DNA of 59,415 nucleotides, taken from Caldisalinibacter kiritimatiensis (lineage in GTDB: Bacteria > Bacillota > Clostridia > Tissierellales > Caldisalinibacteraceae). Below, piece by piece: positions 1 through 7,647 of this stretch. A program made the translations under genes and the position numbers. Position 1 is the first letter of the stretch. Every line of letters begins with the position of its first letter. The stretch covers positions 1 to 59,415 of the forward strand of contig NZ_ARZA01000105.1 in assembly GCF_000387765.1 (NCBI RefSeq). Direction: 5' to 3'. The notes below the pieces were generated by a model that worked only from the letters and a program-made list of their open reading frames with translations, did not search any database and had not been told where the DNA came from.

Positions 1-74
1 GCATTACAAATTAAGGGAAAGTAAAGTTTTTACTGGAAATTAGATGCGAAATCTCTGAGTTTTAAGTTAATCTA

Positions 75-103
75 TTGACAAAATAAAAATTATAGAATAG
101 AAT
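75..103 (+). promoter_or_regulatory. sigma-A promoter of hpt
   Basis: TTGACA at 75-80 and TAGAAT at 98-103 are separated by exactly 17 bases. This is a near-consensus housekeeping promoter about 135 bases upstream of the hpt start, so hpt has its own long leader. No gene is visible upstream of it in the window. Confidence 0.8.
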
Positions 104-117
104 ATGACTTAAAATAC

Positions 118-141
118 AGCATTGTTCGACATGCTTTTTTT
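118..141 (+). terminator. possible attenuator hairpin in the hpt leader
   Basis: AGCAT-TGT (118-125) can pair with ACATGCT (129-135) with one bulge, and a run of T follows. It lies just downstream of the promoter inside the hpt leader. It could be a weak attenuator; the stem is short, so this is tentative. Confidence 0.35.
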
Positions 142-238
142 ATTTTTTGGTAATCTTTACAAACTATAAGCTGAGTTTTTAACTTGTATTACTTAATTTA
201 TATAAAGTACAAAATTTAAGATATAGGAGTTGATAGAA

Positions 239-760
239 TTGGAAAAGAAAAAAAAGGTTGTTATTTCAAAAGAAGAAATAAATAGTAAAGTTAAAGAACT
301 AGGACAAATAATTTCTAAAGATTATGAAGGAAAAGAGTTATTAATAGTGTCTTTATTAAAGGGAAGTTTTATTTTTACAGCTGATTTAGTAAGAAACATA
401 GATGTTACTACTCAAATAGAATTTATGACTACATCAAGTTATGGCAATAATACAGAAACTTCAGGTAAAGTTAATATAGTAAACGACTTGAGAGTAGATA
501 TTAAGGGAAGAGACGTACTAATAGTAGACGATATAGTGGATTCAGGATTAACAATGAATGTTATTGTTGAGCATTTAAAAGAAATGGAACCAAATTCATT
601 GAAAACTTGTGTGTTATTAGATAAGCCTGAAAGAAGACAAGTTGAAATAACTCCAGATTATGTAGGTTTTACAATTCCGGATTTATTTATTGTAGGATAC
701 GGATTAAATTACGGGGATTACTATAGAAATATTCCTTATATTTTTACATTTGAAGACTAA
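239..760 (+). CDS. hpt: hypoxanthine phosphoribosyltransferase
   Basis: Purine salvage enzyme that joins hypoxanthine or guanine to PRPP, giving IMP or GMP, in the cytoplasm. The PRPP-binding loop VLIVDDIVDSGLT lies near residues 93-105 with the catalytic Asp at about 101. LLKGS is near residue 40, and the C-terminal VGYGLNYGDYYRNIPYI is typical of the HPRT family. The frame is open from a TTG at 230, but AGGAG at 225-229 touches that codon. The TTG at 239 is spaced 9 bases from it and gives 173 residues starting MEKKKK, so I chose it. In many Firmicutes hpt sits between tilS and ftsH; here it stands alone behind its own promoter and converges on dapH. Function is secure; only the start is inferred. 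Confidence 0.93.
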   Translation: MEKKKKVVISKEEINSKVKELGQIISKDYEGKELLIVSLLKGSFIFTADLVRNIDVTTQIEFMTTSSYGNNTETSGKVNIVNDLRVDIKGRDVLIVDDIVDSGLTMNVIVEHLKEMEPNSLKTCVLLDKPERRQVEITPDYVGFTIPDLFIVGYGLNYGDYYRNIPYIFTFED

Positions 761-767
761 TATTAAA

Positions 768-801
768 AACAAAAGTGACCTTTAAACAGGTCACTTTTGT
801 T
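768..801. terminator. bidirectional terminator between hpt and dapH
   Basis: A 14-bp perfect stem, 768-781 with 788-801, around a 6-base loop, with A-rich and T-rich flanks so it can work in both directions. The TAA stop of dapH (800-802 on the minus strand) lies in the base of the stem, so the convergent genes share one hairpin. Confidence 0.9.
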
Positions 802-1534
802 ATCCTCTCAATTCATCTAATATTTTAACCTTATCACAAGTCTTTGAATCTTTTTGCTTGATTACTTTAGCTGGTGTTCCAGCGACGACTGTATTAGGTG
901 GAACATCTTTAGTTACTACAGCACCTGCAGCTACTACAGCATCTTTACATACTTTTACTCCTTCTAATACAACAGCATTTGCACCTATTACAACATTATC
1001 TTCGATAACAACTGGAGTTTTACTTGGTGGTTCTAGCACACCAGCGATTACTGTTCCAGCACCTATATGAACGTTTTTTCCTATAATTGCACGGGCACCT
1101 ACTACTACATTCATATCTATCATTGTATTTTCGCCTATTTCTGCACCTATGTTGATTACAGCTCCCATCATTATTATTGCATTTTTACCTATATAGGATT
1201 TATCTCTTATGATTGCTCCAGGTTCTATTCTTGCTTGTATATTAGTTATATCAAGTAATGGAATAGCTGAATTTCTTCTATCGTATTCAATATAATAATC
1301 TTCTATTTCCTCACTATATTTATCCATAATATAGACTATTTCATTATATTCGCCTATTATAATTTTAAATTCGTCGTTACCAAATTCCTTTACTTTATCA
1401 AAATTTATTTTATTTAAATTATTACCCTTTAAGTATACTTTTACAGGTGTAGACTTTTTTGAAGATTTAATATAATTAGCAAGTTCATAAGGGTCTGTAA
1501 AACTTTTTACTTCTTTCTTATTTTTATTATTCAT
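800..1534 (-). CDS. dapH: tetrahydrodipicolinate N-acetyltransferase
   Basis: Transfers an acetyl group from acetyl-CoA to tetrahydrodipicolinate, the committing step of the acetylated branch to diaminopimelate and lysine. The first 90 or so residues match the DapH N-terminal domain. From about residue 97 the protein is a left-handed beta helix of hexapeptide repeats (for example [29 protein letters not shown]). The 244-residue length fits the family, which is about 235-240. On the minus strand AAAGGA precedes the ATG at a normal distance. It is the last gene of asd-dapA-dapB-dapH, 36 bases after dapB. A separate aminotransferase for the next step is not in the window, but an M20 deacetylase candidate lies at 4474. 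Confidence 0.95.
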   Translation of the reverse strand: MNNKNKKEVKSFTDPYELANYIKSSKKSTPVKVYLKGNNLNKINFDKVKEFGNDEFKIIIGEYNEIVYIMDKYSEEIEDYYIEYDRRNSAIPLLDITNIQARIEPGAIIRDKSYIGKNAIIMMGAVINIGAEIGENTMIDMNVVVGARAIIGKNVHIGAGTVIAGVLEPPSKTPVVIEDNVVIGANAVVLEGVKVCKDAVVAAGAVVTKDVPPNTVVAGTPAKVIKQKDSKTCDKVKILDELRG

Positions 1535-1570
1535 TAGTAACTCAATCCTTTCAGGAATCAGATATTTGAT

Positions 1571-2344
1571 TTATTTATTGTTATTATTAGAGGCTACAAG
1601 GTTATTCATATCATATAAACCATTTTCTTGGTTAACAATGTACTTAGCTGCTTTTATTGCTCCTATTGCAAATATACTTTTAGAAAATGCTGAATGTTTA
1701 ATTTCAATTGTTTCATCCTGACCAGCAAATATAACTGAATGTTCACCAACTATAGTTCCTCCACGTACAGCGTGTATTCCTATTTCATTTTTTCTTCTTT
1801 TTTCTTTTTTGCTATATCTTCCAAATACATATTCCATTGTATTTTTAAATGCTTCATTTATTTTATTTGCTATCATATATGCAGTTCCGCTAGGAGCGTC
1901 AGCTTTTTGGTTATGGTGTTTCTCGATTATTTCTATATCAAAAGAATCACTAAGAGTTGGTATTGCTTTAGTTACCAGTTCAATTAATACATTAATACCC
2001 AAAGACATATTTGATGAATAGAATATAGGAATATTTTTTGCGGCATTTTCTATGTCTTTTATATCTTTAGGAGAAAATCCAGTTGTAGCAATAACTAGTG
2101 GCATATTATTTTCTATAGAATAATCTAAAAGTCCTGGAAGATAGTAGGGATTCGAAAAATCGATTATAACATCTGCATTACCTTCAAAATCAAATATATC
2201 CTTATATACAGGATAATCATTTTTATATTTGTTTGGGCTTCTATCAATACCTGCTACAATTTGACATTGATTATCTTGCTGCAGATGTTTGGACAACACT
2301 TGCCCCATGTTACCATTGCATCCGTGTATGATAACTTTAACCAT
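1571..2344 (-). CDS. dapB: 4-hydroxy-tetrahydrodipicolinate reductase
   Basis: NAD(P)H-dependent reduction of the DapA product to tetrahydrodipicolinate in lysine/DAP synthesis. The Rossmann loop GCNGNMG is at residues 8-14. The catalytic signature EKHHNQKADAPSGTA begins at Glu141, with His143/His144 and Lys147 as the proton-donating residues of the family. The length of 257 residues is typical. AAGGAGGT, 8 bases before the ATG, overlaps the end of dapA, whose stop is only 4 bases upstream, so the two are probably translationally coupled. The C-terminal tail is asparagine-rich and probably not structured. The identification is firm. Confidence 0.95.
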   Translation of the reverse strand: MVKVIIHGCNGNMGQVLSKHLQQDNQCQIVAGIDRSPNKYKNDYPVYKDIFDFEGNADVIIDFSNPYYLPGLLDYSIENNMPLVIATTGFSPKDIKDIENAAKNIPIFYSSNMSLGINVLIELVTKAIPTLSDSFDIEIIEKHHNQKADAPSGTAYMIANKINEAFKNTMEYVFGRYSKKEKRRKNEIGIHAVRGGTIVGEHSVIFAGQDETIEIKHSAFSKSIFAIGAIKAAKYIVNQENGLYDMNNLVASNNNNK

Positions 2345-2348
2345 AAAG

Positions 2349-3236
2349 TTACCTCCTTACTTTAAGTCCATAGTTTTCTAATTCGTTTATAAGTATATTA
2401 GTATTTTCTTCTGTCATATTAGTAAGAGGTAGTCTCAAATCCCCTACATCCATACCTAATAAGTTCATTGCTGTTTTAATAGGAATTGGATTAGTTTCTA
2501 TAAACAATGCATCTATTAAGCCTTTCATTTTCAATTGAAGTTCTCTAGCCTCGTCTACATTACCTTCTAAATATTTAATAACTATATCATGTGTATCCTT
2601 AGGTAGGATGTTAGCTACAACAGAAATAACTCCTTTACCACCTACAGATAATACAGGAACAATAATATCATCATTACCGCTGTATATATCAAAATCATTA
2701 GGACATAATCTTGCAATTTCAGCAACTTGACTGATATTGCCGCTAGCTTCTTTTACAGCTTTAATGTTAGGATGTTTAGAAAGTGTTGCTAAGGTCTTTG
2801 GAAGAATATTTACTCCAGTTCTACCAGGTACGTTATAAACTATTATTGGTATATTTACACTATCTGCGATTGCTGTATAGTGTTCAATTAATCCTTTTTG
2901 TGTAGTTTTGTTATAATAAGGAGTTACAACCAAAAGTCCATCTGCGCCTACACTTTCAGCATATTTACTCATTTCTATAGCATGACTAGTATTATTGCTT
3001 CCTGTACCTGCAATAACTGGTATCCTTTTATTTACTTTGTCAACTGCGAATTTGATAGCTTCTTTATGCTCTTCTTCAGACATAGTTGAAGCTTCTCCTG
3101 TTGTACCACAGATTATTATGGCATCAGTATTTTCCTCAATATGCCATTCAATTAATTCGTCAAGTTTTTTAAAATCAATTTTACCTTCTTTATATGGAGT
3201 TACAATAGCTACTCCAGAACCTTTAAATATACTCAA
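2349..3236 (-). CDS. dapA: 4-hydroxy-tetrahydrodipicolinate synthase
   Basis: Condenses pyruvate with aspartate semialdehyde, entering lysine and dipicolinate synthesis. TIM-barrel aldolase with GTTGE at 44-48, Tyr134 in YNVPGRTG and the Schiff-base Lys162 in VKEASG, the full DapA catalytic set. An ATG at 3251 opens the longer frame, but GGAGGTG lies inside its first codons and is spaced 7 bases from the TTG at 3236. That TTG gives [14 protein letters not shown], the usual DapA start, and 295 residues, so I placed the start there. It follows asd by 30 bases and precedes dapB by 4. The enzyme family is often lysine-inhibited; nothing here settles that. Confidence 0.94.
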   Translation of the reverse strand: MSIFKGSGVAIVTPYKEGKIDFKKLDELIEWHIEENTDAIIICGTTGEASTMSEEEHKEAIKFAVDKVNKRIPVIAGTGSNNTSHAIEMSKYAESVGADGLLVVTPYYNKTTQKGLIEHYTAIADSVNIPIIVYNVPGRTGVNILPKTLATLSKHPNIKAVKEASGNISQVAEIARLCPNDFDIYSGNDDIIVPVLSVGGKGVISVVANILPKDTHDIVIKYLEGNVDEARELQLKMKGLIDALFIETNPIPIKTAMNLLGMDVGDLRLPLTNMTEENTNILINELENYGLKVRR

Positions 3237-3266
3237 ATATAGCACCTCCATTTATATTTATATTCA

Positions 3267-4259
3267 TTAAATAGTCTGTAATAATAATTCAGCTATTTGC
3301 ACAGTATTGGTTGCAGCACCCTTTCGAATATTGTCTGCAACTATCCATAAATTAACACCATTATCTACACTAAAGTCTCTCCTTATTCTACCTACATATA
3401 CTTCATCAGTGTCTTCTGCTTCTAAAGGAAGAGGATATATGTTGTTTTCTATATCATCTTTTAAAATTACACCTTTTGCAGTCTTAAGGGTTTTGTAAAT
3501 ATCCTTTAGTTCAAATGGATTTTCAAATTCTATGTTAGTAGCTACACTATGTCCATATCTAACTGGGATTCTAACTGCAGTAGCAGTTATTTTAATATTA
3601 TAGTCGTTTAATATTTTTTGCGTTTCGTTTATTATTTTCATTTCTTCTTTTGTATATTTATTTTCCATAAATATATCAATGTGTGGAAGACAGTTGAATG
3701 CTATTTGATGAGGATATTTGCTACATGGCTTTCCTTCAATACCATTTTCTAAGTCTTTTATTCCTCCCATGCCTGAGCCTGATACTGCTTGATAAGTAGA
3801 ATATACAATCCTTTTAATTTTAAATTTATCGTGTAAAGGTTTAATCGGAACTACACATTGTATAGTAGAACAGTTTGGGTTTGATATAATACCGTTATGC
3901 CATTTAATATCTTCAGGATTAACTTCAGGCACTATGAGAGGTACATCTTTATCCATTCTCCAAGCACTACTATTGTCTACAACAATTACACCATTTTCTT
4001 TTGCTATAGGTGCATATTTTTTACTTACTTCACTTCCAGCTGAAAATAAAGCGATATGTATATCTCGATTAAATGAAGTTTCATTTAATTCTTCTACTGA
4101 ATATTCTTTATTTTTAAACTTTAGTTTTTTACCTTTAGACCTAGAGGAAGCAAATAAGTATAAATTGTTAACTGGAAAATCTCTTTCTTCTAAGACTTTT
4201 AAAAAAGTTCTTCCAACCATACCTGTAGCACCTACAATAGCTATATTAACTTTCTTCAA
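3267..4259 (-). CDS. asd: aspartate-semialdehyde dehydrogenase
   Basis: Reduces aspartyl phosphate to aspartate semialdehyde, the branch point of the lysine, threonine and methionine pathways. The NADP-binding GATGMVG is at 10-16, the nucleophile Cys130 is in SNPNCSTIQ, and the acid/base His237 is in RIPVRYGHS. The frame begins at a GTG (4268), but GAGGTG overlaps it and is spaced 6 bases from the TTG at 4259. The TTG start gives MKKVNIAIVG and 330 residues, typical of the family. It is the first gene of the minus-strand DAP operon. I saw neither a lysine riboswitch nor a convincing minus-strand promoter in the 214 bases shared with the divergent M20 gene. Confidence 0.94.
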   Translation of the reverse strand: MKKVNIAIVGATGMVGRTFLKVLEERDFPVNNLYLFASSRSKGKKLKFKNKEYSVEELNETSFNRDIHIALFSAGSEVSKKYAPIAKENGVIVVDNSSAWRMDKDVPLIVPEVNPEDIKWHNGIISNPNCSTIQCVVPIKPLHDKFKIKRIVYSTYQAVSGSGMGGIKDLENGIEGKPCSKYPHQIAFNCLPHIDIFMENKYTKEEMKIINETQKILNDYNIKITATAVRIPVRYGHSVATNIEFENPFELKDIYKTLKTAKGVILKDDIENNIYPLPLEAEDTDEVYVGRIRRDFSVDNGVNLWIVADNIRKGAATNTVQIAELLLQTI

Positions 4260-4473
4260 TAAAATCACCTCTTTGAGATTCTATAATTAATATATATTAT
4301 TAAATCTTGGAAAAAATGTTGGAAAGATGAATACAACGTAATGGCGTGTATAATTGTGGTAGCTGTGGAAGTATCTATTATAATATATTACTATTTTATA
4401 ACAAAAAATGTGATATTTAAATAGTTTATAATTGAAGTCAATATAAAAAAAGGATAAAATTGTATTATATAGA

Positions 4474-5643
4474 ATGTTGGGGGTGTTTTTTATTAATGGA
4501 GTATTGAAAGATATTCATAAAAATATGATTAAAATGAGGAGAGAATTACACAGGATACCAGAGGTGGGTTTTAATGAGGTAAAAACATCACAATATATAA
4601 AAAATAAATTGATTGACTTTGGTTTTCATATAGAACAGACTGCTAAAACAGGAATTATAGGATATAAGGAAGGCTCATCGTCAAAAGGTGCTATTGCCTT
4701 TAGAGCAGATATGGATGGATTAAGAATTAAAGAAGAAACGGGACTTTCTTTTGCTTCAGAAGAAGAGGGTATGATGCATGCTTGTGGTCATGATGGTCAT
4801 ATGGCTATATTATTAGGACTGGCAATGTATCTGTCAAGGATTCCTAAATTAAATCGAGATATAGTTCTGATATTTCAGCCTGCAGAAGAAGGTCCAGGAG
4901 GAGCTGAAGTCATCGTAAAAGAAGGAATTTTAAAGAAATACAATGTTGAAGCTATATTTGGTCTTCATATATATCCTGGTTTAGGGGAAGGAAGGATAGG
5001 AGCAAGACCTGGGGCTATGATGGCGCAAACCGGTGAATTCGATATAATTATTAAGGGGAAAAGTGGTCATGGAGCCATGCCTCATGCTTCTATAGATGCA
5101 ATTTATGTTTCATCACAGTTAGTTATAAATTATCAAAGTATTATAAGTAGAAATATTGAACCTATACAAGGGGCAGTGTTAACTATAGGAAAGATAAAAG
5201 GGGGGAGTACTAGAAACATTATAGCAGAAGAAGTTAAAATAGAGGGAACTATAAGAGCTTTTGACATACAGGTGTATAATCATATAAAGAGAAGAATGAA
5301 TGAAATAAATAAAGGTTTAGAAAAAATGTATAATGTAAATGTAAGTATACAATTTCATGATATGTATCCAGCTGTAGTAAATGATAAAGGATTATTTGAA
5401 GAGTTTAAACGTGCATTAAATGATGATATAACAATTATAAAGCCAATGATGTTAGCAGAAGATTTTTCATATTACCAAAGAGAAATTCCAGGTATTTTCT
5501 TTATGTTAGGTTCAAGAAATGAAGAGTTGAAATTGACTTATCCACTTCATAGTTGTCACTTTAACTTTAATGAAGAGATATTAAGGAGAGGATTAATATC
5601 ATATATAAAATTATGTAAAAATTTTGGTATATTAAATAAGTAG
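4474..5643 (+). CDS. M20 family amidohydrolase, possibly N-acetyl-diaminopimelate deacetylase
   Basis: Zinc-type M20D hydrolase that removes acyl groups from amino acids. Visible metal and catalytic elements are ACGHDGH (Cys104, His106, His109), PAEEGPGG (Glu138/139), GLHIYP, GKSGHGAMPH in the lid domain, MLAEDFSYY and a C-terminal HSCHFNFNEE. The 389-residue length fits aminoacylase, hippurate hydrolase and DapL enzymes alike. Divergent position next to dapH favours DapL, the deacetylase of the same pathway, but family membership alone cannot decide. The start is uncertain: ATG 4474 lacks a Shine-Dalgarno sequence, while GGGGGTG at 4479-4485 lies inside the frame and is spaced for an ATT at 4492. 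A CPBP protease gene follows 11 bases downstream. Confidence 0.85.
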   Translation: MLGVFFINGVLKDIHKNMIKMRRELHRIPEVGFNEVKTSQYIKNKLIDFGFHIEQTAKTGIIGYKEGSSSKGAIAFRADMDGLRIKEETGLSFASEEEGMMHACGHDGHMAILLGLAMYLSRIPKLNRDIVLIFQPAEEGPGGAEVIVKEGILKKYNVEAIFGLHIYPGLGEGRIGARPGAMMAQTGEFDIIIKGKSGHGAMPHASIDAIYVSSQLVINYQSIISRNIEPIQGAVLTIGKIKGGSTRNIIAEEVKIEGTIRAFDIQVYNHIKRRMNEINKGLEKMYNVNVSIQFHDMYPAVVNDKGLFEEFKRALNDDITIIKPMMLAEDFSYYQREIPGIFFMLGSRNEELKLTYPLHSCHFNFNEEILRRGLISYIKLCKNFGILNK

Positions 5644-5654
5644 GAGGATTTTCA

Positions 5655-6599
5655 ATGAATAGATTAAGCAGCAGACCAAATATATTTGAAACAAATATTT
5701 TTTATTTAATTTTAGGGTTAGTATTTATTGGATTGGGTTCCTATGTACAACATAAAGATATCTATATTGGACTTATTATTACGGAATACCTTATTATATT
5801 ACTACCTACAGTATTATATTTAGTGGTTAGAGGATATAATTTAAAAGAAACTTTAAGATTAAATAAATTGTCTATTAAACAGACATTGATGATACCTTTA
5901 ATAGTCATATTAATATATCCTGTTGGAATGTTTATGAACTCCCTTATGATGATTATAATTAGCTTTTTGGGAGAAATACAACCTCCACCAATCCCTGTGC
6001 CTGATACAGGATTAGAGCTATTAATTAGCTTATTTGTTATTGCTATATCTGCGGGAATATGTGAAGAAGTTATGTTTAGAGGATTAGTGATGAAGGCATA
6101 TGAAGGATTAGGTGTGAAGAAGGCAATAATTATTTCAGCAATATTATTTGGTATTTTCCACTTTAACATACAAAATCTTTTAGGACCTATTTTTTTAGGC
6201 TTGGTATTTGGATATATTGTTTATAAAACTAATTCTATATTTGCTTCAATATTAGCTCATATAACTAATAATGCAATAGCAACTTTATTAAATTATTTTA
6301 TTCGTAATTCAGTAAATATGAATCCACAAGTTAATAATGAGCTTGTTCAGAACATTCCTTATCCATTAATAATGACTATGGGAGCTATATCTATAGGTGC
6401 AGTTGCAGTAGTTACAGGTCTTATAGCATTTTTCTTGATAAAAGCTTTGCCACAAAGTCGAAATTCAATATTAAATAAAGCACGTGAAGATGTACAAGAA
6501 ACGAATATTGAAAAGCTAACTTTGAAAAAGGCTGTTCCTTTATTTGTGATGGGATTAATTTATATAGGTATGAGTGTTCTTTATATAAGTAGTATTTAA
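5655..6599 (+). CDS. CPBP family intramembrane metalloprotease
   Basis: Polytopic membrane protein of the CAAX protease / bacteriocin-processing (Abi) family. The glutamate motif EEVMFR is at 137-142, the His motif FHFN is near 169 and a second ILAHITNNA follows about 45 residues later. These are the intramembrane zinc-site elements of the family. About eight hydrophobic segments are visible, including one at the C-terminal end. The substrate is unknown; family members act on prenylated-type or peptide substrates or give bacteriocin self-immunity. TAGGAGG overlaps the stop of the M20 gene, with 11 bases between the genes, so they are probably cotranscribed. A strong hairpin follows. Confidence 0.88.
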   Translation: MNRLSSRPNIFETNIFYLILGLVFIGLGSYVQHKDIYIGLIITEYLIILLPTVLYLVVRGYNLKETLRLNKLSIKQTLMIPLIVILIYPVGMFMNSLMMIIISFLGEIQPPPIPVPDTGLELLISLFVIAISAGICEEVMFRGLVMKAYEGLGVKKAIIISAILFGIFHFNIQNLLGPIFLGLVFGYIVYKTNSIFASILAHITNNAIATLLNYFIRNSVNMNPQVNNELVQNIPYPLIMTMGAISIGAVAVVTGLIAFFLIKALPQSRNSILNKAREDVQETNIEKLTLKKAVPLFVMGLIYIGMSVLYISSI

Positions 6600-6612
6600 A
6601 AAATAAAATATA

Positions 6613-6643
6613 AAAGGTCCTACTCGGGGGAAGTAGGACCTTT
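6613..6643. terminator. terminator after the CPBP protease gene
   Basis: A perfect 12-bp stem, 6613-6624 with 6632-6643, around a 7-base G-rich loop. Only the stem's own TTT serves as a U-tract on the plus strand. The T-rich flank is better on the minus strand. Confidence 0.75.
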
Positions 6644-6858
6644 AAAAATATATATTTAAATGGGGGAGTGGGAATTAATATTTGCTTCGCACTAAAAGAG
6701 TCTAACACTTATTTTTCTATAAATCAAGTAGTAAATTTAAATATTACGTATTATTAATAAATATTTTGCTTGATTAACAAATAAATTACAAATGCGAAAC
6801 CTATTAAGAATAAAAATCCTCATTTTCCTAATAATAGAGGAAAAGGAGGAGTGAAATT

Positions 6859-7095
6859 ATGGGAAAAAGAAAGAAAAAGAAGAAAAAGATTTTAACTCCA
6901 GATGATATAATGAAATATGAGATTGCAGCTGAGTTGGGATTAACAGATAAAATTGAAAAAGAAGGATGGGGAGGACTTACAGCGAAAGAATCAGGTAGAA
7001 TTGGTGGAATAATGACAGCACGAAAGAAGAAAAAAATGCAGTCAAAACAGAAAGATGGGGAAGAAAATAATAATATCAATACAAACAAACTCTAA
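6859..7095 (+). CDS. small acid-soluble spore protein, minor alpha/beta type
   Basis: DNA-binding spore protein that coats and protects DNA in the dormant spore. A lysine-rich N-terminus (KRKKKKKK) precedes the SASP core EIAAELGLTDKIEKEGWGG, followed by LTAKESGRIGGIM and another basic stretch. The second half matches the conserved GWGGLTAKESGRIGG signature of the alpha/beta family, with the core arrangement of SspF-like minor members. The protein has 78 residues. AAAAGGAGGAG lies at normal distance before the ATG. Expression under a forespore sigma factor is expected from the family, but I could not recognise a clear sigma-G promoter in the 250 bases upstream. A terminator follows about 65 bases downstream. 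Confidence 0.88.
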   Translation: MGKRKKKKKKILTPDDIMKYEIAAELGLTDKIEKEGWGGLTAKESGRIGGIMTARKKKKMQSKQKDGEENNNINTNKL

Positions 7096-7159
7096 CATAA
7101 ATGCAAAATATCAACAAACCCACTTTAGTATTTTGATGATAATACAAAATAGTGCTATT

Positions 7160-7194
7160 AAAAGACTAGTAGATGTTTTTTCTGCTAGTCTTTT
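7160..7194 (+). terminator. terminator after the SASP gene
   Basis: A 14-bp stem, 7160-7173 with 7181-7194, with one G-U pair and a T-rich loop, ending in TTTT followed by AAATTT. Confidence 0.8.
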
Positions 7195-7268
7195 AAATTT
7201 AACTTATTTTTAGTATAAATTTAACTTGGAAATATCGTTATGAATTTAGTGGAATAGTAATTTTTGTA

Positions 7269-7484
7269 ATGATATCAATGTATATTTTAACATCACCATT
7301 AGGACTTGCATCACAAAATGGTATAAGCATAAGGACATTCTTATATATTGCATTAACAGCGATTACAATGTATATCTTAACTAAGTATCTTAAATCAAAA
7401 GCTGTAAAGCTAGAAGGATTAGAGAATATAGAAAATAATGAGGAATTATCCAAAAAGAATCCAATATCTTATGAAACGGCTTAA
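7269..7484 (+). CDS. doubtful small membrane protein, possible gene remnant
   Basis: A 71-residue frame with two hydrophobic stretches (near residues 1-12 and 24-40) and a charged C-terminus. It is not recognised. The ATG at 7269 has no Shine-Dalgarno sequence. The frame stays open upstream to 7203 and reads on as a plausible hydrophobic segment (SGIVIFV), so the coding sequence may have lost its start. A good terminator directly after the stop suggests the region is or was transcribed. It is either a small membrane protein with an unrecognised start or a decayed gene fragment. Confidence 0.35.
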   Translation: MISMYILTSPLGLASQNGISIRTFLYIALTAITMYILTKYLKSKAVKLEGLENIENNEELSKKNPISYETA

Positions 7485-7499
7485 AGAAACTTTTATATT

Positions 7500-7534
7500 A
7501 CCGGATAGTCAATAATGTTACTATCCGGTTTTTT
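7500..7534 (+). terminator. terminator ahead of the galactoside operon
   Basis: A 10-bp perfect stem, ACCGGATAGT (7500-7509) with ACTATCCGGT (7520-7529), followed by six T. It insulates the galactoside operon promoter from upstream transcription. Confidence 0.88.
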
Positions 7535-7556
7535 AATAAATTTTACGAAAAACACA

Positions 7557-7585
7557 TTGATTTTCAAGTAAAAATTTACTAAAAT
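7557..7585 (+). promoter_or_regulatory. promoter of the galactoside operon
   Basis: TTGATT (7557-7562) and TAAAAT (7580-7585) are separated by 17 bases. The -10 element lies inside the palindromic operator candidate at 7567-7594, as expected for a promoter blocked by a LacI-type repressor. Confidence 0.8.
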
Positions 7586-7594
7586 AATAGTAAA
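7567..7594. promoter_or_regulatory. candidate LacI-family operator over the -10 element
   Basis: Three related half-sites occur here: AGTAAA (7567-7572), TTTACT (7575-7580) and AGTAAA (7589-7594). The second and third form TTTACT-8-AGTAAA, a 20-base palindrome covering the -10 box; the first and second form a shorter one. The symmetry and position suit the repressor encoded at 16539. The pairing of this protein with this site is inferred. Confidence 0.6.
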
Positions 7595-7647
7595 GGAAGA
7601 AAATGATTTCCTGTAGTTAATTATTAATTTGAAAAAGGGGGTCTAAA

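Noticed and set aside
858-1258. Plus-strand open frames opposite dapH (70 and 63 residues)
   Set aside because: They lack ribosome binding sites and have the low-complexity Thr/Ala or Tyr-rich composition of an antisense shadow of the hexapeptide repeats; dapH is certain.
4269-4473. Lysine riboswitch or clear promoter upstream of asd
   Set aside because: I searched the divergent spacer on both strands and saw neither the conserved lysine riboswitch elements nor a convincing -35/-10 pair.
7238-7453. Minus-strand frame opposite the doubtful membrane ORF
   Set aside because: No ribosome binding site or recognisable sequence, and the terminator at 7500-7534 fits plus-strand transcription.
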